Position numbers and translations under genes: made by a program. This document shows, piece after piece, positions 24,891-32,789 of a stretch of DNA of 64,000 nt (its first letter is position 1; each line of letters starts with the position of its first letter). Origin of the DNA: Pseudomonadota bacterium (GTDB taxonomy: Bacteria; Desulfobacterota; Desulfovibrionia; Desulfovibrionales; Desulfovibrionaceae); assembly GCA_023433925.1 (NCBI GenBank), contig JAEYTO010000041.1:1-64000 (forward strand). The letters are read 5' to 3'. The notes below the pieces were generated by a model, which was not told the origin of the DNA, did no database searches, and saw only the letters and a program-made list of their open reading frames with translations.

Positions 24891-26372
24891 ATGCACTACC
24901 AGATACTGGCTATCCTCCCGCTGCTTTTCGCCGCGCTTTTCGCGGCCATCAGCCCGTGGCTGGGCCGGCGCATGGAGTTCCCGGCGACCGTGGCGGCGCT
25001 GGGCATCTCGGTCTGGTCATCGGCGCAGATCCTCTTGGCCACCCTGGCCCACGGGCCGGTGACCTACCTGCTCGGCGGCTGGAGTCCGCCCTGGGGCATC
25101 GTCTTCGTCGCCGACACGTTCACCGCAGCCATGCTCCTGCTCATGTCCGGCATGGCCCTGCTCAACCTCCTGGGCAGCCGAAACCAGATCGAGCGGGAGT
25201 TCCCCGAGAAGACGCACGCCTTCTACGGCCTGTACCTGCTGACCACGGCCGGCCATCTGGGCATCCTGTCCACGGGCGACATCTTCAACCTCTACGTGCT
25301 CATCGAAGTCGCGGCGCTCAGCGGCTACGCACTGCTTTCCTGGGGCGGCGCCAGAGCGCAGCTCGCCAGCCTCAACTACCTGCTCATCGGCTCCGTGGGC
25401 GCGTCATTCTATCTGTTCGGCATCGGCTACCTCTACGTGAAGACCGGTTCCCTCAACATGGCCGACGTGGCCTCCATCCTGTCCACGCTGAGCGCCACGC
25501 CCGCCCTGGCCGGGGCCTTCGCCATCATCATGCTCGGCCTGTGGATCAAGATGGCCCTGTTTCCGTTCCATGGTTGGCTGCCCGGCGCCTACGGGCAGTC
25601 CGCGACGGTCTCGGCGGCGCTCCTGGCGCCCATGACCACCAAGGTCATGGCCTACGTGGTTGTGCGCATGCTCATCACGGCCTTTCCTCCCGAGTTCGTG
25701 GCCTCCATGCCCGCCATCTCGACCATCGCGGTCTGGCTGGCCACGGCGGCCATCGTGGCCGGAGCCCTGGCCGCTTTGGGCCAGAAAGACCTGCGCCGCA
25801 TGCTATGCTTCATCCTCGTGGCCGAGGTCGGCTACATGGCCGGCGGGGCCTTCATCGGCAACCGCACGGCCATGACCGGCGCCATGCTGCACATCATCGC
25901 CGACGCGCTCATGACCCTGACCCTGTTCATGGCCGTGGGCAACATCGTGAGCAAGCGCGGCGGCCACGCATTCGCGGACATGAAAAAGCTCTTCCGCGAC
26001 ATGCCTTTCACCATGGCCGCCTTCGTCCTGGGCGCCATGTCCATGATCGGCGTGCCTCCCCTGTGCGGCTTCTTCAGCAAGTGGTACCTCGTCTCGGGTT
26101 CGCTCCAGGCGGGGCAGTACGCCTTCGCCTGCGCACTCATCTTCTCAAGCCTCATCAACGTGGTGCTCTTCTTCCGCGTCTTCGAGATCGGCTTCTTCGA
26201 GGATGACGCCGAGCACGGCCGTGGCCACACCGAGGCGGCCATGGACGAGGCGCACTGGTCCCGGTTGATTCCGCTGGCCGCCGCGGCCCTGATCCTCGTG
26301 GCCGTCGGCCTGACCACGGGCTTCATCGTGGAGCGGATCATCGGCCCGGCCATACCCGGCTTCATCGCCTGA
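24891..26372 (+). CDS. mnhD: Large antiporter-like subunit, MnhD/NuoN type (first of three)
   Basis: A 493-aa protein with about 14 hydrophobic helices and the proton_antipo_M core (roughly residues 120-410). Conserved charged positions of the family are present: the glutamate in LYVLIEVAALSGYALL, the lysine in MLGLWIKMALFPFHGWLPGA, and the lysine in MTTKVMAYVVVRML. GVPPLCGFFSKWYL carries the C-terminal lysine. These line the proton or sodium path in complex I-like antiporters. Two further large subunits follow in the operon. Confidence 0.85.
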   Translation: MHYQILAILPLLFAALFAAISPWLGRRMEFPATVAALGISVWSSAQILLATLAHGPVTYLLGGWSPPWGIVFVADTFTAAMLLLMSGMALLNLLGSRNQIEREFPEKTHAFYGLYLLTTAGHLGILSTGDIFNLYVLIEVAALSGYALLSWGGARAQLASLNYLLIGSVGASFYLFGIGYLYVKTGSLNMADVASILSTLSATPALAGAFAIIMLGLWIKMALFPFHGWLPGAYGQSATVSAALLAPMTTKVMAYVVVRMLITAFPPEFVASMPAISTIAVWLATAAIVAGALAALGQKDLRRMLCFILVAEVGYMAGGAFIGNRTAMTGAMLHIIADALMTLTLFMAVGNIVSKRGGHAFADMKKLFRDMPFTMAAFVLGAMSMIGVPPLCGFFSKWYLVSGSLQAGQYAFACALIFSSLINVVLFFRVFEIGFFEDDAEHGRGHTEAAMDEAHWSRLIPLAAAALILVAVGLTTGFIVERIIGPAIPGFIA

Positions 26373-26388
26373 CAGGTGGGGTAAACAG

Positions 26389-27858
26389 ATGCAGACAATC
26401 TACACCATACAGCCCTTCCTGGCCGTGCTGGCCGCGCTGACGGCCGTGCCCGGCATCCTCTCGGCCTCGCGCGCGCCCAACGCCCGCGAGGGGTGGACCT
26501 TCTTCGCGGCCCTGCTCATGTTCGGACTAGTGTCCACCATGACCCCGGGAGTGCTGAACGGCCACGAGTACTACTTTCTCATCGCCCCGGTCATCCCGGG
26601 CGCGCCGCTGGCCCTGCGCGTGGACGCCATGGGCATGCTCTTCGCCCTGGTTTCCTCCACATTGTGGGTGGTCACCTCGGCCTACTCCATCGGCTACATG
26701 CGCGGGCTGAACGAGCACGCCCAGACGCGCTTCTTCAGCTTCTTCGCCCTGTCGCTCTTCGCTGCCGTGGGCGTGGCCTTCTCGGCCAACCTGCTGACCA
26801 TGTACCTGTTCTACGAGCTGCTCTCCTTCGCCACGTACCCGCTGGTCACACACCATCAGGACGGCGAGAGCAAGAATTCCGGCCGCAAGTACCTGACCTT
26901 CATCGTGGGCACCTCCATCGGCCTGGTGCTGCCGGCCATGATCCTGATCTACAATCTCACGGGCACCCTGGACTTCCAGGCCGCCGGGGCCATAGGCCAG
27001 CACGCCTCGGTCACGCTGATGGCCGTGCTCCTGGTCGCTCTCCTGTTCGGCTTCGCCAAAGCCGGCCTCATGCCCGTGCACTCCTGGCTGCCTGCGGCCA
27101 TGGTCGCGCCCACGCCGGTCAGCTCGCTTTTGCACGCCGTGGCCGTGGTCAAGGTGGGCGTGTTCTGCATCTACCGGGTGGTCACTGGCGTCTTCGGCCC
27201 CGAAACCCTGGCGGGCCTGGGACTGGGCGAAATCATCACCTTCGTGGCCGCGACGACCATGACCGTGGCCTCGCTCATCGCCCTGACCCAGGATGGCCTC
27301 AAGCGGCGGCTGGCCTTCTCGACCATCGGCCAACTCTCGTACATCGTGCTCGGCGCGGGCCTGCTCAACGCCGCGGGCATGACCGGCGGCCTCCTGCACA
27401 TCGCCATGCACGCCTTCGGCAAGATCACCCTGTTCTTCTGCGCCGGGGCCATCTTCGTGGCCACGGGCGAGAAGTACATCAGCAAGATGTCCGGCATCGG
27501 CCGGCGCATGCCGCTCACCATGCTGGCCTTCTTCATCGGCAGTCTATCCATCATAGGCATCCCGCCCACGGGGGGCTTCCTGAGCAAGTGGAACCTGCTC
27601 ATGGGTTGCATCACCGGCGAGCACTGGGTCCTGGCCGGCGTACTCGTGTTCAGCTCGCTGCTTAACGCGGCCTACTTCCTGCCCATCGCCTACCGGGCCT
27701 TTTTCTGCCCGCTCGACCAGTGCGTCCACTCCGGCCCGGTTCGCGAGGCGCCGATCCTGTGCGTTGCCCCGCCGCTGGTCACCGCGGGCCTGTCCGTGGC
27801 CGTGTTCTTCTACCCGGACATCTTCCTGGGCTTGGCCCGCATGGCCGCAGGCTCATAA
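26389..27858 (+). CDS. Large antiporter-like subunit, MnhD/NuoL type (second of three)
   Basis: A 489-aa membrane protein of the same superfamily as its neighbours. Key residues are in LTMYLFYELLSFATYPLVTH (Glu), GFAKAGLMPVHSWLPAAMVA (Lys and His), and HAVAVVKVGVFCIYRVV (Lys). GIPPTGGFLSKWNLLMG marks the C-terminal lysine helix. GGTGGGGTAAACAG precedes the start. Compared with the first large subunit the sequence is clearly different, so this looks like an old paralogue with its own role rather than a recent duplication. Confidence 0.85.
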   Translation: MQTIYTIQPFLAVLAALTAVPGILSASRAPNAREGWTFFAALLMFGLVSTMTPGVLNGHEYYFLIAPVIPGAPLALRVDAMGMLFALVSSTLWVVTSAYSIGYMRGLNEHAQTRFFSFFALSLFAAVGVAFSANLLTMYLFYELLSFATYPLVTHHQDGESKNSGRKYLTFIVGTSIGLVLPAMILIYNLTGTLDFQAAGAIGQHASVTLMAVLLVALLFGFAKAGLMPVHSWLPAAMVAPTPVSSLLHAVAVVKVGVFCIYRVVTGVFGPETLAGLGLGEIITFVAATTMTVASLIALTQDGLKRRLAFSTIGQLSYIVLGAGLLNAAGMTGGLLHIAMHAFGKITLFFCAGAIFVATGEKYISKMSGIGRRMPLTMLAFFIGSLSIIGIPPTGGFLSKWNLLMGCITGEHWVLAGVLVFSSLLNAAYFLPIAYRAFFCPLDQCVHSGPVREAPILCVAPPLVTAGLSVAVFFYPDIFLGLARMAAGS

Positions 27859-27867
27859 GGGGGGGAC

Positions 27868-28119
27868 ATGCAGAAAAAGAAGGATTTCGACTTCTTCGAC
27901 AAACCCAAGAACAGGAAGCTCCTTTGGTTTCTGCTCTGGGTCACTTGCGGCTTGACCGTGGTCCTCGAGCTCGTGGCCCATCCCGTGCATCACTTCGGCT
28001 TCGCCGATATATTCGGCTTCAACGCGATCTTGGGCTTCGTGGCCTGCGCGCTGCTCATCCTCCTCGCCAAGCTGCTCGGCTTCTTCCTCAAAAAGCCCGA
28101 GGACTACTATCATGAATAA
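27868..28119 (+). CDS. Small two-helix membrane protein within the antiporter operon
   Basis: An 83-aa protein not recognised by name. It starts with a basic stretch (MQKKKDFDFFDKPKNRKL) and has two hydrophobic helices, about residues 20-37 and 50-73. The loop between them is histidine-rich (ELVAHPVHHFGFAD). It ends KKPEDYYHE. GGGGGGACATG marks the start region. It overlaps the next large subunit by 8 nt, so it is translated in step with it and is probably an accessory subunit. Confidence 0.7.
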   Translation: MQKKKDFDFFDKPKNRKLLWFLLWVTCGLTVVLELVAHPVHHFGFADIFGFNAILGFVACALLILLAKLLGFFLKKPEDYYHE

Positions 28120-29884
28120 CCTGGCTCCATTCGCCCTGTTCATGGGCGGGGCTCTGGCCCTGCCCTTGTTCACCGGCCGCATGCGCAACTGGATGCTGCT
28201 CGCGCTCGCCGCCCTGGGCTTCGCGGCGGTGTACTCCCTGGAGCCGGGCACGACTCTCAGCGTGCCCTTCCTGGGACAGGAACTCCAGCTCCTGCGCGTG
28301 GACAAGCTCTCCAAGGTCTTCGGCTACGTGTTCACCCTGAACGCCTTCGCGGCCTTCCTGTTCGCCTTCAAGCTCGACGACGCGCGCCAGCACGTTGCGG
28401 CCCTGCTCTACATGGGCGCCTCGCTGGGCGCGGTCTTCGCCGGCGACCTGATCTCCCTGTACGTGTTCTGGGAGATCATGGCCGTGGCCTCGACCTTCCT
28501 CATTCTGGCGCGCGGCACCAAGGCGGCCTGCGCGGCAGGCTTCCGCTACGTCATGGTGCACCTGTTCGGCGGCCTGTGCCTGCTCATCGGCATCATTCTG
28601 CACGTCAGCGCCACGGGCTCCATCGCCTTCGAGGCCATGACCCAGCAGACGCCAGGCACCTGGCTCATGCTCCTGGGCATCCTGGTCAACGCCTCGGCCT
28701 TCCCCTTCTCCAGCTGGCTCTCGGACGCCTACCCCGAGTCCACGGTGACCGGCGGCGTGATCCTCTCGGCCTACACGACCAAGACGGCGGTCTACGCCCT
28801 GCTGCGGGCCTACCCTGGCTGGGACATCCTCATCGTCATCGGCTGCGTAATGGTCATCTACGGCATCATCTACGCCCTGCTCGAAAACGACATGCGCCGC
28901 ATCCTGGCCTATTCCATCACCAACCAGGTGGGCTTCATGGTCACGGGCGCGGGCATCGGCACGGCCATGGCCATCAATGGCGCGGCCGCCCACGCCTTCT
29001 GCCACATCATCTACAAGGCCCTCCTGTGGATGTCCGCCGGCGCGGTGCTGGCCATGACCGGTCGCAGCAAGTGCACAGAACTTGGCGGGCTGTACAAGTC
29101 CATGCCCCTGACCATGATCTTCGGCACCATCGGCGCACTGGCCATCTCCTCCTTCCCGGCCACGAGCGGCTTCACGAGCAAGTCGCTCATCATCATGAGC
29201 GCCGCGGACCAGCACCTGGCCTGGGCCTGGCTGGCCCTGGAGATCGCCTCGGCCGGCGTGTTCCTCCACGCGGGCATCAAGTTCCCGTTCTTTGTCTTCT
29301 TCAACGTGGACCGCGGCCTGCGCCCCGAGGAGGCGCCCGTGAACATGCAGCTGGCCATGGGCCTGCTGGCCTTCCTGTGCATTTTCCTAGGCGTGTATCC
29401 CGAGCCGCTCTATGCCATCCTGCCGTTCGAGGTCGAATCCGGCTTCAGCGTGTACAGCGCGGGCTCGGTCCTGGGACAGCTCCAGCTGCTCATGTTCTCA
29501 GCTCTGGTCTTTTTCCTCTTCCTGCCGCTGCTCAAGCGCACGGACACCATCGCCCTGGAAGTGGACTGGCTCTACCGCAGAGGCGGACAGATGTTCTACT
29601 CGGCCGCCGACAAGATCTTCAACGGCATCAATGCCGCGAGCGCCCGCGCCACCGGCTCCCTTGTCGCCGGGGTGGCCGCGTTCTGCGCCGCCGCGCCGAG
29701 CGTGGCCGCCCAGATCGTCACCGCTCCCGTGAACTGGCTGGCCGGCCCCGACCGCAGGACCGGAGCGGCCTGGAAGGCCCTGGTCCAGGACGCCCTGGAC
29801 ACCGGTACGGTACCCTCGGGCGCGACCCTGCTCGCCATCACCCTTGGCCTGGCCGGCATGGTGGCCGTGGCCCTGTTCCTCTAG
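28112..29884 (+). CDS. Large antiporter-like subunit, NuoL/MnhA-core type (third of three)
   Basis: A 590-aa protein with about 15 hydrophobic helices. The proton-path signatures are LISLYVFWEIMAVASTFLIL (Glu), LVNASAFPFSSWLSDAYPES, SAYTTKTAVYALL (Lys), and ATSGFTSKSLIIMSA (Lys). The C-terminal extension beyond residue 430 carries two more helices and an amphipathic stretch. It is larger than the other two and may take the place of the MnhA core, whose MbhD and MbhE parts are encoded separately upstream. GAGGACTACTATC precedes the ATG. Confidence 0.83.
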   Translation: MNNLAPFALFMGGALALPLFTGRMRNWMLLALAALGFAAVYSLEPGTTLSVPFLGQELQLLRVDKLSKVFGYVFTLNAFAAFLFAFKLDDARQHVAALLYMGASLGAVFAGDLISLYVFWEIMAVASTFLILARGTKAACAAGFRYVMVHLFGGLCLLIGIILHVSATGSIAFEAMTQQTPGTWLMLLGILVNASAFPFSSWLSDAYPESTVTGGVILSAYTTKTAVYALLRAYPGWDILIVIGCVMVIYGIIYALLENDMRRILAYSITNQVGFMVTGAGIGTAMAINGAAAHAFCHIIYKALLWMSAGAVLAMTGRSKCTELGGLYKSMPLTMIFGTIGALAISSFPATSGFTSKSLIIMSAADQHLAWAWLALEIASAGVFLHAGIKFPFFVFFNVDRGLRPEEAPVNMQLAMGLLAFLCIFLGVYPEPLYAILPFEVESGFSVYSAGSVLGQLQLLMFSALVFFLFLPLLKRTDTIALEVDWLYRRGGQMFYSAADKIFNGINAASARATGSLVAGVAAFCAAAPSVAAQIVTAPVNWLAGPDRRTGAAWKALVQDALDTGTVPSGATLLAITLGLAGMVAVALFL

Positions 29885-29909
29885 GCGTCAATCCCAAGGA
29901 GCACAGTGC

Positions 29910-30389
29910 ATGAGCCTCATAATCGACCCCAAGCGTTTTCCGGTGCTGCGTAATGTCGAGGACCGCATCGTGCACGCCCTCAACGAGGCGGCCAGCGTGC
30001 GGAAATACAGCCGCGGCGAGATCGTCTTCCAGCGCGGCGAAGTGGCCAAGGCCCTCTACTTCATCACGGCCGGCAAGGCCTTGTTCCAGGCCGAGGCCAA
30101 ACAAGGCATGACCGTGTTCCTGGGCGCCGTGAGGCCGGGCTACGTGTTCGGCTGGTCGGCGGTATTTCCAGGCCACAAGCACCACCACCACGTGGTCTGC
30201 GCCGAGAACTCCAAGATCGCCGAAGTCCCGTCCGAAGACCTGCGAAAGATCCTGGAATCGAACCAGTGCGGCGGCTACATGCTTCTGCGCAACATCTTCC
30301 AATTGGCCAACGAGCGTCTTGAGCTACGCACGGACCAACTGCTCAAGGTCTTCGAATCCAACCCGCAGATGGAAAATCTCCAATCCTGA
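29910..30389 (+). CDS. Cyclic-nucleotide-binding-fold protein at the end of the antiporter operon
   Basis: A 159-aa protein that is almost entirely one cNMP-binding domain: YSRGEIVFQRGEVAKALYFI, then TAGKALF, GAVRPGYVFGWSAVF and a C-terminal helix. No DNA-binding helix-turn-helix is visible, so it is not a normal Crp-type regulator. A HKHHHHVV run lies in the binding loop, where nucleotide-contacting residues would be expected; ligand specificity is uncertain. CAAGGAGCACAGTGC precedes the ATG, 26 bp after the last antiporter subunit, and a strong terminator follows. A regulatory subunit of the antiporter is plausible but inferred from position. Confidence 0.75.
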   Translation: MSLIIDPKRFPVLRNVEDRIVHALNEAASVRKYSRGEIVFQRGEVAKALYFITAGKALFQAEAKQGMTVFLGAVRPGYVFGWSAVFPGHKHHHHVVCAENSKIAEVPSEDLRKILESNQCGGYMLLRNIFQLANERLELRTDQLLKVFESNPQMENLQS

Positions 30390-30412
30390 TCCATTTGCCT
30401 GCCCCCGACCCG

Positions 30413-30449
30413 CGGGCGTTCCGGGAAGGATCCGGGACGCCCGTTTTTT
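30413..30449 (+). terminator. Rho-independent terminator of the antiporter operon
   Basis: CGGGCGTTCCGG and CCGGGACGCCCG form a stem around GAAGGAT, followed by TTTTTTG. It lies 24 bp past the cNMP-binding gene. Confidence 0.85.
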
Positions 30450-30479
30450 GTGTCACGCTCTTTTCCTCTTTACTTCTTT

Positions 30480-30500
30480 CGGACAATGGATAATTGTCCG
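30480..30500. promoter_or_regulatory. Palindrome in the leader of the DEAD-box helicase
   Basis: CGGACAAT-GGATA-ATTGTCCG is a perfect 8-bp inverted repeat about 170 bp upstream of the helicase start and just after the terminator. It could be a protein operator or an RNA hairpin in the leader. No T-run follows. Confidence 0.45.
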
Positions 30501-30671
30501 CATCGAAGCTCCGCGACCGGATCCGTTTCCGGCACACCGGCCATCCCCTCCCGTCAGCGCCGATCCACACTGATCGTCACGATTCGACCTGAGGCCGCCG
30601 TCCGCGGCGCAAATGCCCGGACTGGCGTCAGCCAACAGCATTCTTTTTCCTTTTCAACCCAAGGACATCTT

Positions 30672-32360
30672 GTGAGTTTTGATTCCTTTTCCCTTGACCA
30701 GCGCATCCGCGCCGGCATCATCGCCGCCGGCTACACGACCCCGACCCCCATCCAGACCCGCGCCATCCCCGCGGTCCTCGCCGGCAAGGACGTCATGGGC
30801 TTGGCTCAGACCGGCACCGGCAAGACGGCTGCCTTCGTGCTCCCGCTGCTTCAGCGCCTGCTCGACGCCAAGGCCGGCACGCGCGGCCCGATCCGCGTGC
30901 TCGTGCTGGCGCCGACCCGCGAGCTGGCCGTGCAGATACACGAAACCTTTGTCGACCTGGGCAAGCAGACCGGCTTCCGCAGCACCGTGGTCATCGGCGG
31001 CGTGGGCCAGACGCCCCAGGTCAATGCCGCACGCCAGGCCACTGTTCTCGTGGCCTGCCCAGGACGGCTGCTCGACCTTCTCAATCAGCGCCTCGTGGAC
31101 CTCTCGGCCGTCTCGGCCCTGATCCTGGACGAGGCCGACCGCATGTTCGACATGGGCTTTTTGCCGGACGTGAAGAAGATCATGGCCAAGCTGCCCAGGC
31201 AGCGCCAGACGCTGCTCTTCTCGGCCACCATGCCCACCGAGGTGCGCGCCCTGGCCGAATCCGTGCTGCACGACCCCGTTGTGGTCCAGGTCTCCAATAC
31301 CGCGCCCGCGGCCACCATCAGCCACGCCATCTATCCCGTGGCCTCCAGCCGCAAGCAGGACCTGCTGGAAAAGCTTCTGGCCGGCATCGGCCAGGGCTCG
31401 GCCCTGGTCTTCACGCGCACCAAGCACCGCGCCAAGGGCCTGGCCAAGAAGCTGGCTGGCAGCGGCTTCGCCGCCACGGCGCTCCAGGGCAACCTGTCCC
31501 AGAACAAGCGCCAAGAGGCCATGGACGGCTTCAAGAACGGCTCGTACCGGGTCATGGTGGCCACGGACATCGCGGCCCGCGGCATCGATTGCGAGCGCGT
31601 GTCCCTGGTGGTCAACTTCGACCTGCCCGACACGGCCGAGGCCTATACGCACCGCATCGGCCGCACGGGCCGCGCCGAGCGCAGCGGCCAGGCCGTGAGC
31701 CTGGTGGCCCCCGAGGACGAGGGTCAGGCCCGCTTCATCGAGCGCGCCCTGAACATGCGCATCGAGCGCAAGCGCATGGACGGCTTCGCCGACGCCCAGG
31801 CCGGCGCCCAGCAAGCCGGGGATCAGGTCCGCGCAAGCCAGGGACGCTCCGGCCAAAATCGTTCCGACCAGAACCGTTCCGGCCAGAACCGCTCGGGCCA
31901 AGGCCGTTCAAACCAGGAAAGCTCCGCTCGGGGACGCTCGGGCCAGGCCCGCTCCGTGCAGGAACGCTCCAGCCATGACCGTGCGCCCGCTGCCGCGTCA
32001 CGTGGAGACCTTCAAGCGGCCGCGACCAAGAGCCTGCTCCCGACCCGCTCGGGCGCCAGGGCCCAGGAGCAAGGCCACGCCAAGCCCACGCCCGGAGCCA
32101 AGGCCGGGGAAGCCCGGCCCAGGGCTGCCGCTCCCGCGGACAAGCCCGGCCATGTTGCCGAGCGTAACGGCCAGGCGCGGGGAGACAACGGCAACCGCGC
32201 CAGGCGCTCCGACTCCGGCGAGGACCGCTGGTCAAAGGCCTGGTCCAAGGTACTGCCCTCGCCCGTCGGGGATGGCTCCGCCGACCGCCGCGCCCGAGAA
32301 GCCCGCCAGGCGGCGAAGCCCGGCCGCCCCTCCCGGCGTTCCGCACACCCCGGCGAATGA
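30672..32360 (+). CDS. rhlE: DEAD-box RNA helicase, RhlE-like, with repetitive basic tail
   Basis: ATP-dependent RNA helicase of 562 aa. All core motifs are present: the Q motif with PTPIQTRAIP, Walker A AQTGTGKT, PTRELA, the DEAD box in LILDEADRMFDMGFLP, SATMP, and HRIGRTGRAERSGQ. The core ends near residue 375. The tail of almost 190 residues is low in complexity, with about ten degenerate QxRSxQ units (for example SGQNRSDQNRSGQNRSG) and then Ala/Arg/Pro-rich sequence; such tails bind RNA non-specifically. A GTG start is chosen, preceded by AAGGACATCTT; the 74 upstream codons in frame have no similarity. Confidence 0.88.
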   Translation: MSFDSFSLDQRIRAGIIAAGYTTPTPIQTRAIPAVLAGKDVMGLAQTGTGKTAAFVLPLLQRLLDAKAGTRGPIRVLVLAPTRELAVQIHETFVDLGKQTGFRSTVVIGGVGQTPQVNAARQATVLVACPGRLLDLLNQRLVDLSAVSALILDEADRMFDMGFLPDVKKIMAKLPRQRQTLLFSATMPTEVRALAESVLHDPVVVQVSNTAPAATISHAIYPVASSRKQDLLEKLLAGIGQGSALVFTRTKHRAKGLAKKLAGSGFAATALQGNLSQNKRQEAMDGFKNGSYRVMVATDIAARGIDCERVSLVVNFDLPDTAEAYTHRIGRTGRAERSGQAVSLVAPEDEGQARFIERALNMRIERKRMDGFADAQAGAQQAGDQVRASQGRSGQNRSDQNRSGQNRSGQGRSNQESSARGRSGQARSVQERSSHDRAPAAASRGDLQAAATKSLLPTRSGARAQEQGHAKPTPGAKAGEARPRAAAPADKPGHVAERNGQARGDNGNRARRSDSGEDRWSKAWSKVLPSPVGDGSADRRAREARQAAKPGRPSRRSAHPGE

Positions 32361-32385
32361 TCTTCGGCTGATCAAGCCAGCTCCC

Positions 32386-32415
32386 AAGCGCCCCGGTCAC
32401 GGCCGGGGCGCTTTG
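32386..32415 (+). terminator. Rho-independent terminator of the helicase gene
   Basis: AAGCGCCCCGG and CCGGGGCGCTT form an 11-bp perfect stem, followed by TTGCC. It lies 25 bp past the stop codon. Confidence 0.7.
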
Positions 32416-32642
32416 CCATCTTCGGGCCTGCCCCTTTTCCCGCGCCTCCCGCCATCCAAGCCATCCGCCAGGTCAGGGCGGCAACTCCGCCGCGAGGCCC
32501 GGAAGCGGAGCAAAGGCCAGCCCATTCGCCGGCTGGCCTGCATCGTTGACCGGCCTGCCCGACACGGAAGGAACACGAAATCAAAGGCTCGTGGCTCCTT
32601 GCGGGCGAGCTCGGGGAGACACCGCAGGCTGAACGCCTCTTC

Positions 32643-32770
32643 CCAGAGCAGTTTGACATTGAGACGCTCGCTCCGGCGTTGACGGCGCAAGTGAATTGCG
32701 CCTACGCCTACGCGGCGGCAAGCCATGCCGACGCATGGCTTGCAGAGCATTTTCAAAAGCAAAATGCTCC
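32643..32770 (-). repeat. MITE-like element, copy A
   Basis: About 128 bp, nearly the same as a copy at 40515-40645 in the opposite orientation (roughly nine in ten bases match by eye). It has terminal inverted repeats based on AGAGCAGTTTG (one end changed to GGAGCATTTTG here). It also holds an internal palindrome GCCATGC...GCATGGC and the imperfect palindrome GAGCATTTTCAAAAGCAAAATGCTC split across the end. No coding capacity. Confidence 0.75.
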
Positions 32771-32789
32771 GCCCTCTCGCGCGCTCCGC

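Larger units (their letters stand above)
32361..32789. other. Intergenic region between helicase and PP2C phosphatase genes
   Basis: The 429 bp hold the helicase terminator at the left and a MITE-like repeat copy at the right (both listed). Between them, 32420-32640 contains no recognisable gene or signal; short open frames here have no ribosome site. Confidence 0.4.

Noticed and set aside
30450..30671. N-terminal extension of the DEAD-box helicase
   Set aside because: It reads through the leader palindrome and lacks family similarity; the GTG at 30672 has a ribosome site and starts the conserved protein.
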